Under the pieces are notes generated by a model. It did no database searches. It was not told the origin of the DNA and worked only from the letters and a program-made list of their open reading frames with translations. A program made the translations under genes and the position numbers. A stretch of DNA of 64,000 nt, from NCBI RefSeq assembly GCF_052180255.1, contig NZ_CP197466.1, forward strand, positions 3,348,001 through 3,412,000, written 5' to 3'. Positions 24,909-32,943 of the stretch are shown here, piece after piece (position 1 is the stretch's first letter; each line of letters begins with the position of its first letter). Source of the stretch: Paenibacillus_AM sp052180255 (GTDB lineage: Bacteria; Bacillota; Bacilli; Paenibacillales; NBRC-103111).

Positions 24909-25940
24909 TCACAGCGCACGCTTGCGCTTTTTCAGTAAGTAGGCGAAGAATGGCGCCCCAAGAAATGCAGTCACAACCCCGAGCGGAATCTCCGTTGGAC
25001 TAAGCGCTGTACGAGCAAGCGTATCTGCAAGTAAGACGTAAATTCCGCCACCAAGAGCAGACAATGGAATGATAAGGCGATAATCTGGACCCACGATCAA
25101 CCGAATGAGATGCGGAACGATCAACCCTACAAAGCCAATTACTCCTGCAACGGATACAGCTGCAGCAGTTAGAAGCGTCCCAACTGCAAGTACGATATAC
25201 TTCGTCCGTTCCACCCGCACACCTAAGTAAGCTGCTTGGCGTTCACCAAGTGCGAATAAATTCAAAGATCGGGCATAACCCATTAGAATGATGAATCCGA
25301 TGAGAAAATAAGGTGCAATAACCATCGTATAAATCCAACCCCGCATCGCAAGTGACCCCATTAACCAGAACAAAATTTCGTTCACAACCTGCTTGGACAT
25401 TGCGACTAAGAAGGAGACAAAGGCACCTAAGAATGCCTGCATCACGACACCAGATAAAATCAGCGTTTCTTTCTTTAGCTTGCCATCCACTTGTGCAAGC
25501 TGTAGAACGAGCCATAGCGAGATTAGTCCTGTAATAAATGCAACCACGGGTACCGTCCATTGTCCCAATATGGCAAACTGCAATCCAAAATAAATAAGCA
25601 CAGCTGCACCCACCGACGCTCCAGAAGACACGCCTAATGTATATGGATCAGCGAGCGGATTGCGCAGCACCCCTTGAAACGCTGCACCTGCAACAGATAG
25701 TGCCGCCCCTACAAAAATACCAAGTATCACCCGAGGCAGCCGAACGTTCATCATAATTTGCTCCGATGAAGCATCCCAACTCGCAGTCATGCCATCGCCT
25801 ATATATGGGAGCTTGCTAATGAACATTCTCATAATATCAATGGGTGAAATATAGGTCGTACCGATCATAACCGATACCAGAATGGAAAGAAGGAGGAGCA
25901 GTCCCCCTGCGCCTCCCCATAACAATAGTTTTCTTTTCAT
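24909..25940 (-). CDS. btuC: cobalamin ABC transporter permease (BtuC/FecCD family)
   Basis: The 343-residue permease has about ten membrane helices and the FecCD signatures RLPRVILGIFVGAALSVAGAAFQGVLRNPLADPYTLG near residues 70-110 (only the family pattern is relied on) and GxIGFVGLIVPHLIR in the second half. It moves the corrinoid through the membrane. It starts 3 nt after the btuF stop. Assignment to cobalamin is contextual. Confidence 0.88.
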   Translation of the reverse strand: MKRKLLLWGGAGGLLLLLSILVSVMIGTTYISPIDIMRMFISKLPYIGDGMTASWDASSEQIMMNVRLPRVILGIFVGAALSVAGAAFQGVLRNPLADPYTLGVSSGASVGAAVLIYFGLQFAILGQWTVPVVAFITGLISLWLVLQLAQVDGKLKKETLILSGVVMQAFLGAFVSFLVAMSKQVVNEILFWLMGSLAMRGWIYTMVIAPYFLIGFIILMGYARSLNLFALGERQAAYLGVRVERTKYIVLAVGTLLTAAAVSVAGVIGFVGLIVPHLIRLIVGPDYRLIIPLSALGGGIYVLLADTLARTALSPTEIPLGVVTAFLGAPFFAYLLKKRKRAL

Positions 25941-25943
25941 CTA

Positions 25944-26948
25944 TTATTTTACCAAATCTGGATAAATGGCTTTCGCAATCTCAAGCAAAGCATCTGTCAA
26001 GCGCGGACCTGGACGAGAAATCATATCGTTGTCGACCCCGAACATTTGCTTTTTCGCAACTGCATCCATTTGGCTCCAGCCTTTACGTTCACTAATGATA
26101 GATTCCAACGTTTTCTTCGTTTTATCGTCAACAAGACCTTTTGCGAACAAGATCACATTCGGATTCTTCGAAATAATAAGCTCTTCGTCAACTTTGCTCC
26201 AGCCTTTTACGCCTGCTTCGGAAGCAACGTTAATCGCACCTGCAGTTTGAATCATTTCATCTAAGAATTCGCCACTCCCTACTGTCCAACCTGGTGAGAA
26301 CTCTAGATATACTTTTTTCTTCGCATCTGCTTTTACGCCTTTCACAGCATCCGTTACTTTTTGGCGGTCCTGTTTCATTTTGTTCACGACTTTTTCAGCT
26401 TGTTCTTGTTTATCTGTAATTTGACCGTATAGCAAAATGTTGTTCATGACATCATCGAGTGTTTTCGGCTCTACTTTGAACATTTTTACGCCAACATTGC
26501 GCAACTCTTCAACGGTTGGTGCTTTCATGGAGATGCCTGTGAATACCACATCCGCCTTTGTGCCAATTACTGCTTCAACAGTTGGCTTCGTAATGCTGCC
26601 CATCTTCGGCTTCGATTTTGCCTCTTCAGGGTACGTATCGTAATCGGATACCCCAACAATTTTATCTCCTAATCCAAGTGCAAACAATGCTTCCGTTTCA
26701 GCAGGTGATACGGATACAATGCGCTCTGGCGCTTTTTCAAAAGTAACTTCTTTGCCTGTTGCATCCTTAACCGTAAGCGGGTAAGTTGTTTTCTTCGCCG
26801 TTGGTGTTTGTGTTGCCGGTGCTGCCGTTGCTGGAGATGTTGCAGCAGGACTTGGGCTTGCGCTCTTATCTCCGCACCCCGATACTGCAATTACCGCAGC
26901 TAAAGCAAGTACGCCTAATGTTGACTTCTTCCATGCATTTCTGACCAT
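25944..26948 (-). CDS. btuF: cobalamin-binding lipoprotein (BtuF-like)
   Basis: About 334 residues from the ATG at 26948 (GGAG about 9 nt upstream). A signal peptide ends in the lipobox AVSGC, then comes an Ala/Pro/Thr linker and a class III periplasmic-binding domain with RIVSVSPAETEALFALGLGDKIVGVSDYD, the opening of BtuF/FhuD proteins, and a long connecting helix near LDDVMNNILLYGQIT. Being first gene after a B12 riboswitch makes cobalamin the likely ligand. An in-frame start at 27032 would run through the riboswitch terminator and is rejected. Confidence 0.88.
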   Translation of the reverse strand: MVRNAWKKSTLGVLALAAVIAVSGCGDKSASPSPAATSPATAAPATQTPTAKKTTYPLTVKDATGKEVTFEKAPERIVSVSPAETEALFALGLGDKIVGVSDYDTYPEEAKSKPKMGSITKPTVEAVIGTKADVVFTGISMKAPTVEELRNVGVKMFKVEPKTLDDVMNNILLYGQITDKQEQAEKVVNKMKQDRQKVTDAVKGVKADAKKKVYLEFSPGWTVGSGEFLDEMIQTAGAINVASEAGVKGWSKVDEELIISKNPNVILFAKGLVDDKTKKTLESIISERKGWSQMDAVAKKQMFGVDNDMISRPGPRLTDALLEIAKAIYPDLVK

Positions 26949-27017
26949 TTCATATCTCTCCCTTTGTTCCCATTTGAAGGAGAAGCTTGAGTTCTCTTTA
27001 CCTTTTCTACACGAAAA

Positions 27018-27048
27018 CCCCTCTGCTTCCAAATACGAAACAGAGGGG
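27018..27048 (-). terminator. riboswitch expression-platform terminator ahead of btuF
   Basis: CCCCTCTG pairs with CAGAGGGG around a 15-nt loop and is followed by TTTTCGT on the minus strand. Lying between the B12 aptamer and btuF, it is the likely OFF-state terminator. Confidence 0.75.
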
Positions 27049-27131
27049 ACGATAAATACGGATCAAAGTCGCATTGCAAATATAGCTTGCAATACTTCCG
27101 TTTTTAGCGCGATCCTCTCCTCGAAGGATTT

Positions 27132-27330
27132 CGTTAGCCGAGTCAATAGGCAGGTTTCCTGACTTCCCAGTCTACATAATCGCTTTTCTTCGCCTTCCCC
27201 TCTTTTTTTATAAAAAGAGAGTGGCATCTTGAAGATCAGCTCCCAGGTTACAGTGGCGGGACCGTGCCGGAATTAAACCGGCTTCCCTTTTAACCTTGAG
27301 TTGAAGTATATCCTTCACTCCAAGGCACCC
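27132..27330 (-). ncRNA. cobalamin (AdoCbl) riboswitch
   Basis: The minus strand carries the conserved aptamer elements in order: GGTGCCTTGGAG near 27310, AAAGGGAAGCCGGT then AATTCCGGCACGGTCCCGCC and ACTGTAA around 27245-27290, and the B12 box GTCAGGAAACCTGCC at about 27150-27164. This is the adenosylcobalamin-sensing class found before B12 uptake and synthesis genes. Together with the terminator at 27018-27048 it should shut off btuF and the following genes when B12 is abundant. Confidence 0.95.
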
Positions 27331-27347
27331 ATTGGCTAAGGTATTCA

Positions 27348-27375
27348 ATTGTATTGTATATACGACATCGTTCAA
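27348..27375 (-). promoter_or_regulatory. sigma-A promoter of the B12 operon
   Basis: TTGAAC (27370-27375) and TACAAT (27348-27353) are spaced 16 nt on the minus strand, ending a few bases before the riboswitch begins. Confidence 0.6.
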
Positions 27376-27488
27376 GCTTACCTCTACTTGAGAATTATAT
27401 GCAACGCGAAGGGCTTTTACAATACATATATGAAAAAATGAGAGGAAGGGCTGAGGGAGGAGAAGCCTTTTTACCCTTCTTGGGGGCG

Positions 27489-27718
27489 GTTTGTCTAAGT
27501 CCTTCCACTTGCTGTTGAACTTGTATTCCCTTGATTCGGTTAGAGGGTAGGAATACAAGTTCAAAGGCAAGCCGCTCCGCTTTCCAGGACTTAGACAAAC
27601 CTTTGCATCTCAAGGTGCAGAGCAAGAGACGGAGGCTTAGCGGTGTTCTGGAGAGCGAAGCGGTGATCCTTTGGAATCGTGTTCCAACCTTCCTAACCTA
27701 ATCCAAGGAACACGATTT
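27489..27718. repeat. pair of mirrored long hairpins with conserved loops, no gene
   Basis: The gene-free stretch from about 27400 to 27770 holds an outer 15-bp perfect inverted repeat (27489-27503 with 27586-27600), nested around a 13-bp perfect repeat (27517-27529 with 27550-27562). A separate 12-bp hairpin (27674-27685 with 27707-27718) follows. The two inner hairpins are reverse-oriented versions of one element: their loops match in inverse orientation (GATTCGGTTAG at 27533-27543 against CTAACCTAATC at 27693-27703, 10 of 11 complementary) while their stems differ. Both could be a dispersed repeat, or a structured RNA with a loop-loop kissing contact. Confidence 0.6.
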
Positions 27719-27774
27719 CAACAGAGCACGGAAGAATACGGCTAACACACAGTCTCCTCCACCACACACAAATA

Positions 27775-27802
27775 AAACCCGCTCCTACTAGGAACGGGTT
27801 TC
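27775..27802 (-). terminator. terminator overlapping the end of the Spo0E-like gene
   Basis: AAACCCGTTCC pairs with GGAGCGGGTTT, followed by TATTTGTG on the minus strand. The last codons of the gene form part of the stem. Confidence 0.75.
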
Positions 27803-28051
27803 TTTATTCATATATTCAATGATTTTTAAATCTAATTGCATACTTGTTTCAATCACTTCGCATGACGTCATTTCAAGGCCTTCTTGAACGAGCTTTTCAA
27901 GTTTCCGACGCAGCTTATGAATCTGATCTTCTAGTTCCTGTTGGGTGGTTGTGTGAATGGTTTTTTTGAACAACCAACGTTTCTTTGAATCTGCATCGCG
28001 AACAAAATTATAACCCGACGACTGTGAAAGTTGATATTCTAAAAATGCCAT
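27788..28051 (-). CDS. Spo0E-like aspartyl-phosphate phosphatase
   Basis: The 87-residue protein ends in the Spo0E signature SxxLDxxIxxY (S70, L73, D74, I77, Y80 in ETSMQLDLKIIEYM), preceded by the helical LEDQIHKLRRKLEKLV. Such small proteins dephosphorylate Spo0A~P and delay sporulation. The first 38 residues are an N-terminal extension not needed for the two-helix fold. The ATG has GGAGGG 7 nt upstream. It forms a monocistronic unit with its own terminator. Which response regulator it targets cannot be read. Confidence 0.8.
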   Translation of the reverse strand: MAFLEYQLSQSSGYNFVRDADSKKRWLFKKTIHTTTQQELEDQIHKLRRKLEKLVQEGLEMTSCEVIETSMQLDLKIIEYMNKETRS

Positions 28052-28151
28052 CTACGTTCCCTCCGAACTTTCTTTTCTATCATTTTCTTACAAATTATTT
28101 AATTTCATATTACCATTTATTAGTGGGTTTGAAAACTAGCTGCACTATATT

Positions 28152-29345
28152 TCACAAATTTGTAAGAAACTTCCCGATTCTATCAATTGCCTCATTCAGC
28201 TGACTAACCGATGTCGCGTACGAGCAGCGGATGAAGCCTTCGCCACCATTTCCAAACACATCGCCCGGTACAGCCGCGACTCTGCCTTCAAGCAAGAGAC
28301 GTTGTGCAAAATCATTGGATGTAAGACCTGTCGACGCAACGGATGGAAATGCATAAAAAGCACCCTGCGGTTCATGGCAAGCAAGTCCCATTTCACGGAA
28401 GCCGTTGACGACCAAGCGACGACGCTGATTATAAGATTCGACCATTTTATCTTTCTCTTCCATTCCATTACGAAGTGCTTCTAGAGCAGCAACTTGACCC
28501 ATGATTGGGGCACACATAACGGTATATTGATGAATTTTGAGCATCGCCGCAATCAGTTCCGGGTGACCACATGCATACCCCATTCTCCAGCCTGTCATTG
28601 CAAATGCTTTAGAGAACCCGGATACAAGAATGGTACGATCTTTCATTCCTGGCATTTCAGCAAAAGAAACATGCTTCTGTCCATACGTGAGTTCTGCATA
28701 AATTTCATCTGAAATCACGATGAGGTCATTTTCCTCAACAATTTTTGCAATGGGCTCCCAATCCTCACGCGTCATGATGCCGCCTGTTGGATTACTTGGA
28801 TAACACAAAATAAGCACTTTTGAGCGAGGGGTAATTGCGGCTTTTAGTGCTTCTGGCGTCAGTTTAAATTCGTCTTTTGCGAAAGTTTCAATTCCAACTG
28901 ACTTCGCTCCGCTAATCGTCGTAATTGGTGAATATGAAATATAGCAAGGCTCTGGAACTAAGATCTCGTCACCTGGCTCAATTAAAGCACGCAGTGCCAA
29001 ATCGATCGCCTCTGAACCGCCTACTGTAACTATAATCTCGTTGGAAGGCTCATAATAGACATGAAATTGACGATGCAAATATGCCGCAATTTCCTCCCGC
29101 AGCTCAAGTAAACCAGCATTAGGCGTATAATACGTCATACCACGCTCAAGAGCGTATACACAGGATTCCCGCACATGCCACGGGGTTACAAAGTCAGGTT
29201 CACCTACACCAAGTGAAATAATATCTTTTGAACCTGCTGCTAAATCAAAAAATTTACGAATCCCTGATGGTGGAATGTCTCGAACAAGCGGAGACAGGTA
29301 ATCGCTCATCGCTTTCGTCTTGGATACGGTTTGATCCATGTTCAT
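28152..29345 (-). CDS. alaT: class I PLP aminotransferase, AlaT/PatA-like
   Basis: The 397-residue fold-type I enzyme has YPSNPTGG, the aspartate of ISDEIYAELTY and the Schiff-base lysine K246 in VSGFSKAFAMTGWRMGY, with a C-terminal RCSYATS arginine. It is of the subgroup that contains B. subtilis AlaT and PatA. An Lrp-type regulator gene lies 13 nt upstream in the same operon, the arrangement of B. subtilis alaR-alaT, so transamination between pyruvate and alanine is the best guess. PatA (N-acetyl-diaminopimelate aminotransferase) is the alternative. Confidence 0.8.
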   Translation of the reverse strand: MNMDQTVSKTKAMSDYLSPLVRDIPPSGIRKFFDLAAGSKDIISLGVGEPDFVTPWHVRESCVYALERGMTYYTPNAGLLELREEIAAYLHRQFHVYYEPSNEIIVTVGGSEAIDLALRALIEPGDEILVPEPCYISYSPITTISGAKSVGIETFAKDEFKLTPEALKAAITPRSKVLILCYPSNPTGGIMTREDWEPIAKIVEENDLIVISDEIYAELTYGQKHVSFAEMPGMKDRTILVSGFSKAFAMTGWRMGYACGHPELIAAMLKIHQYTVMCAPIMGQVAALEALRNGMEEKDKMVESYNQRRRLVVNGFREMGLACHEPQGAFYAFPSVASTGLTSNDFAQRLLLEGRVAAVPGDVFGNGGEGFIRCSYATSVSQLNEAIDRIGKFLTNL

Positions 29346-29358
29346 TTTCCACCTTTCC

Positions 29359-29853
29359 CTATGGAGTTATAAGCATGCGGTGATCATCTTCTTTATCCTC
29401 GAAAATGATGCCGTTTTGTTTATATTTTTTTAAAATAAAATGCGTCTTGGTTGATAATACGCGATCAATTGGAGATAGTTTATTGGAAACAAATGATGCT
29501 ACTTCATTCAAGGTACGTCCTTCAATTTCGACTAGCAGATCATAAGCACCTGACATGAGATAAACCGATTTTACTTCTGGAAATAAATAAATGCGCTCAG
29601 CAATTGAATCGAATCCATGCCCGCGCTCAGGTGTAATTTGAACTTCGATCAAGGCAGTTACCTTGTCCTTGTCCACTTTGCCCCAGTTAATCACTGATGC
29701 ATATTTAACGATAACTTTATCATGCTCCAGCTCACGAACGGCTTGCGTAACCTGTGCCACAGGTACATCCAACATGGTCGAGATGACCTCGGAGCTATGT
29801 CTAGCATCTTCTTTCAAAATATCCAGAATCTTGTGTTTTAAATCTTCCATCAT
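29359..29853 (-). CDS. alaR: Lrp/AsnC-family regulator, AlaR-like
   Basis: About 164 residues from the ATG pair at 29853/29850, which follow AGGAGG; a frame start at 29901 lacks a site. An N-terminal winged HTH (LKHKILDILKEDARHSSEVISTML) precedes a ferredoxin-like RAM ligand domain (VTALIEVQITPERGHGFDSI through LLVEIEG). It is co-transcribed with the aminotransferase gene, which matches alaR-alaT of B. subtilis, where the regulator activates alanine synthesis. The symbol is by this context. Confidence 0.82.
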   Translation of the reverse strand: MMEDLKHKILDILKEDARHSSEVISTMLDVPVAQVTQAVRELEHDKVIVKYASVINWGKVDKDKVTALIEVQITPERGHGFDSIAERIYLFPEVKSVYLMSGAYDLLVEIEGRTLNEVASFVSNKLSPIDRVLSTKTHFILKKYKQNGIIFEDKEDDHRMLITP

Positions 29854-29982
29854 TGTTCCTCCTCGTACACGCATACAGTAGCCAAAAATATTTAACTTCA
29901 ATCCTGTTTAGATGTTTTTATTATCTTACAACGGTTACTCTTTCGATTCAACAAAAGCTTTTGGAAGCGCTTTATATAGCAA

Positions 29983-30005
29983 AAGCCCCGCTCAAGGCGG
30001 GGCTT
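29983..30005 (-). terminator. terminator after cysK
   Basis: AGCCCCGCC pairs with GGCGGGGCT (loop TTGA in part), followed by TTTGCTATATA on the minus strand. Confidence 0.85.
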
Positions 30006-30022
30006 CAAACACCTGCATGGAC

Positions 30023-30946
30023 TTAAAATACGTCCATGCTTAAGTACCGCTCGCCCGTATCAGGGGCGATGCAAAGCACGCGCTTGCCAGCACCAAGCGC
30101 GCGGGCTACTCGCAGGGCGGTCCACACGGACGCGCCTGCGGAAGGGCCGACGAGGATGCCCTCTTGACTCGCAAGCCTGCGAGTCGTCTCCAGCGCATCC
30201 TCATCGGCTACTTGCACGACCTCGTCGTAGACGGTCGTGTTCAAGATCGTCGGCACGAAGCCCGGGCTCGTGCCAACAAGCTTATGCGGCCCCGGCTGGC
30301 CGCCTGATAATACCGGTGAACCTAGCGGTTCGACAACATAAACCAACACACCTGGAATCTGTGCCTTCAACGTTTCGCCAGTGCCTGTTATCGTTCCGCC
30401 TGTCCCAGCTGTCGCCACAAAAGCATCTAACCGTCCATCCATCTGCTTGATGATCTCCACAGCTGTCGTGCTGCGATGAATATCTGGATTAGCCGGATTT
30501 TCAAATTGCTGTGGAATGAAGCTGTGTGGAATAGACTTGCTCAACTCAATCGCCTTGCGAATCGCTCCAGGCATCCGCTCGGCTGCCGGCGTTAAGACAA
30601 CTTCTGCACCATATGCACGCAGCAAGTTAATCCGCTCACGCGTCATGTTATCTGGCATAACTAGGATTGCACGATATCCCTTGGCAGCTGCACTCATCGC
30701 AAGTCCAATTCCCGTATTCCCACTCGTCGGTTCAATAATAGTAGCTCCTGGCGAAAGTAAGCCAGCACGTTCAGCTTGTACGATCATATTGTAAGCAGCA
30801 CGATCTTTTACCGAACCACTAGGATTGAAATATTCCAGCTTTACATACACCTCAGCATCTTGCTCGCCAACCAACCGATTCAGACGAACTGCAGGGGTAT
30901 TACCGATAAGTTCTGTAATGGAACCGTACATTTTACAAGTTGACAT
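30023..30946 (-). CDS. cysK: cysteine synthase A (O-acetylserine sulfhydrylase)
   Basis: The 307-residue PLP enzyme makes cysteine from O-acetylserine and sulfide. Landmarks are IGNTPAVRLNRL, the PLP lysine K47 in PSGSVKDRAA, PTSGNTGIGLAM, the phosphate loop GTGGTITGTG and the C-terminal GPSAGASV. The last third of the gene (about 30030-30300) is markedly GC-rich (about 60-72% per line counted) compared with about 48-58% in the 5' half, so the gene may be a recombinant. A dead cysE fragment elsewhere in the window suggests sulfur genes have been shuffled. Confidence 0.95.
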   Translation of the reverse strand: MSTCKMYGSITELIGNTPAVRLNRLVGEQDAEVYVKLEYFNPSGSVKDRAAYNMIVQAERAGLLSPGATIIEPTSGNTGIGLAMSAAAKGYRAILVMPDNMTRERINLLRAYGAEVVLTPAAERMPGAIRKAIELSKSIPHSFIPQQFENPANPDIHRSTTAVEIIKQMDGRLDAFVATAGTGGTITGTGETLKAQIPGVLVYVVEPLGSPVLSGGQPGPHKLVGTSPGFVPTILNTTVYDEVVQVADEDALETTRRLASQEGILVGPSAGASVWTALRVARALGAGKRVLCIAPDTGERYLSMDVF

Positions 30947-30985
30947 AAAAGATGATCACTCCCATTCGTTATCTTTGATAATAAT

Positions 30986-32098
30986 TTATCGAACCGCCAT
31001 CCAGTAACCAAATAACGCAAGGATAACAGATCCAATAAACACCGACACAGGCACTCTCCAACCTGCTTTACGAAGTGCTTGCAGTGGAACGCCTAAGCCT
31101 AAACCTGCCATACCCATTCCCATTAAAAAATAAGAAGCACTGATGAGCATTGCAATGCCGCCCTCACTTAACCAACCAAGGGAACGTATGCCACTTACCG
31201 CGGCAAAACCGACGATAAACCACGGAATAGGTAGATTACGCACAATCCCCCACACGCTGCGACTATTTTGCTTCAATTCATCCTTCTGCTCTCGACTTCG
31301 CTTCAGTCTAATACCTTGAACAATCGTAATAAGAAGAACAACAGGTACAAGCAGCAGCACACGTGAAAGCTTGGTTACAACTGCCATATCTAACGCCTCT
31401 GAGCCAAAGGGTTGAGCGGATGCCACCACATGAGCGACTTCATGCAAGGTTGAGCCTGCAAATAAGCCGAATTGCATCGCATCTAATCCCAATACAGGTT
31501 GTAGTAAGGTATACATCACTGTAAACAACGTACCCATTAACGCAATCATCACGACCCCAACAGCAACATCTTCTTCCTTCGATTTCAACTGAGGCGCAAC
31601 GGCAGCAATCGCTGCAGCTCCACAAACCCCAGTTCCAATTGAGGTCAGCAAGGCTAGCGGTGCCTGAACACGTAACAATCGGCTGACGATAAATACAGCA
31701 AGGATTCCCGTACAAACCGCTCCTGCTGCTGGTAAAAATACCTTCGCTCCAGCATGCCATAAATCGACAACGTCTAATCTAGCACCTAGTAAAATAATAC
31801 CCGCGCGAAGCACATATTTAGAAGCAAAGCCAGTACCTATTCGCAATCTCTCATTTACTCCGATTGTTGCCCGCCAGCTAATCCCGAGTACAATGGCAGT
31901 AACCATCGGCCCTACAATGGTTACATAAGGGATCTTAGCTAAATATGTTGCAGCAATCGTCAATAAAACAGCAAGGGATAATCCACTCGCACAATTCTTT
32001 GCCCATGACCAGAATTGTTCCAAACGTGTATTCGCCTTGCCGCTGCTCTCTTTTACAGTTCCATGATTCGGTTCATTTATTTTTAATTGGAGTCCCAT
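30986..32098 (-). CDS. YeiH/UPF0324-family putative sulfate exporter
   Basis: The 370-residue protein has about ten membrane helices and the UPF0324 motifs TIVGPMVTAIVLGI, YVLRAGIILLGARL, TSIGTGVCGAAAIAA and GLFAGSTLHEVAHVVASA. Family members are annotated as putative sulfate exporters (YeiH). It lies 40 nt upstream of cysK in the same direction, so co-expression with sulfur assimilation is likely. The N-terminus has a 30-residue hydrophilic stretch before the first helix. Confidence 0.85.
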   Translation of the reverse strand: MGLQLKINEPNHGTVKESSGKANTRLEQFWSWAKNCASGLSLAVLLTIAATYLAKIPYVTIVGPMVTAIVLGISWRATIGVNERLRIGTGFASKYVLRAGIILLGARLDVVDLWHAGAKVFLPAAGAVCTGILAVFIVSRLLRVQAPLALLTSIGTGVCGAAAIAAVAPQLKSKEEDVAVGVVMIALMGTLFTVMYTLLQPVLGLDAMQFGLFAGSTLHEVAHVVASAQPFGSEALDMAVVTKLSRVLLLVPVVLLITIVQGIRLKRSREQKDELKQNSRSVWGIVRNLPIPWFIVGFAAVSGIRSLGWLSEGGIAMLISASYFLMGMGMAGLGLGVPLQALRKAGWRVPVSVFIGSVILALFGYWMAVR

Positions 32099-32235
32099 CT
32101 TATTACTTCCTCTCTGATGACTTATGACCTAGTAAAAGTCCCTTAAACCTATTGTAAGTCCTCGCTCAATGGATTGGAAATCCGACTATTTGATATGCTT
32201 CATAAGGAAACCTTATAAATAGATGACGCAAAAAA

Positions 32236-32275
32236 AGCCAATTTCGTGCCGGCTCACCCCAACAAGAAATTGGCT
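32236..32275 (-). terminator. terminator after the zinc-ribbon protein gene
   Basis: AGCCAATTTC pairs with GAAATTGGCT around a 20-nt loop and is followed by TTTTTTTGCG on the minus strand. Confidence 0.85.
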
Positions 32276-32283
32276 TTCCTCTA

Positions 32284-32799
32284 CTATTTTTGTTCTTTTT
32301 TCAAAGTTAAACGATCAATCATCGTCTTGCGGTCCTGCTCACTAAGCAAGTGTTCCACTCGGAAGCAAGAAGGACACACATATACATGATACTCAAAAGG
32401 GCCGCTTAAGAATGGAACACCTAGCGCTTGAGGGACTACAGGTGTAAAATGCTTGTTTTTCACATTTTGCGTCCCAGCAAACAACATAAGCTCACGGCAA
32501 GCTGCGCAATCTGGCGCTTCTAACTGCGTATCCATACATTGATTAACCATTTCTCTATATGCATCTTCACTCTCTGGCTCATCATCCCACAGGTCATCAT
32601 TGCTCAATTGCTTGCCAACATCAGAAGCTGGTTCTTCGTCCTCAACCTCATTATCTCCATCGGAAACAGCAATTTTCAGACTGCGATAATCGCTCAATTC
32701 ATTGAAACAATGTGGGCATTCTTCTTCAGGTCCGATCTCCGGGTCCCATACAATCTCTGTTTGACACCATGGACAAAATGTATTTTCGTTCTCTTCCAT
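32284..32799 (-). CDS. cysteine-rich zinc-ribbon-like protein, unknown function
   Basis: The 171-residue acidic protein has four CxxC knuckles: CPWC and CPHC in the first 35 residues, CAAC near residue 98 and CPSC near 142. The first pair would form one zinc ribbon, the second pair another. Between them is an acidic linker (about 45-80). I do not recognise a family. It heads the group small membrane protein, DUF350 and mutS2 only in orientation; spacing of 41 nt to the next small gene allows co-transcription. Confidence 0.7.
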   Translation of the reverse strand: MEENENTFCPWCQTEIVWDPEIGPEEECPHCFNELSDYRSLKIAVSDGDNEVEDEEPASDVGKQLSNDDLWDDEPESEDAYREMVNQCMDTQLEAPDCAACRELMLFAGTQNVKNKHFTPVVPQALGVPFLSGPFEYHVYVCPSCFRVEHLLSEQDRKTMIDRLTLKKEQK

Positions 32800-32840
32800 T
32801 TCGTAAACAACTCCTCTGTTCTATCATGATCCGATTAAGG

Positions 32841-32918
32841 CTATTTCATAACATAATAAATACCAACTATCATAAATATAGCTGCTAGCGCAAATAAAGA
32901 TCCCCATAAATACTTCAT
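32841..32918 (-). CDS. 25-residue single-span membrane peptide
   Basis: The ATG at 32918 has AGGAG about 10 nt upstream and opens MKYLWGSLFALAAIFMIV followed by GIYYVMK and TAG. The peptide is one hydrophobic helix with charged ends and fits between the DUF350 gene and the zinc-ribbon gene on the same strand. A short regulatory membrane peptide is plausible; no family is recognised. Ribosome binding site, composition and context support it as a real gene, but the length is too short for certainty. Confidence 0.5.
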   Translation of the reverse strand: MKYLWGSLFALAAIFMIVGIYYVMK

Positions 32919-32943
32919 GCTACTTCTCTCCTATCTTACCATT

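Noticed and set aside
27208..27625. Minus-strand open frames across the B12 leader region
   Set aside because: They run through the cobalamin aptamer and the hairpin element, lack ribosome binding sites and show no protein-like composition; RNA structure explains the region.
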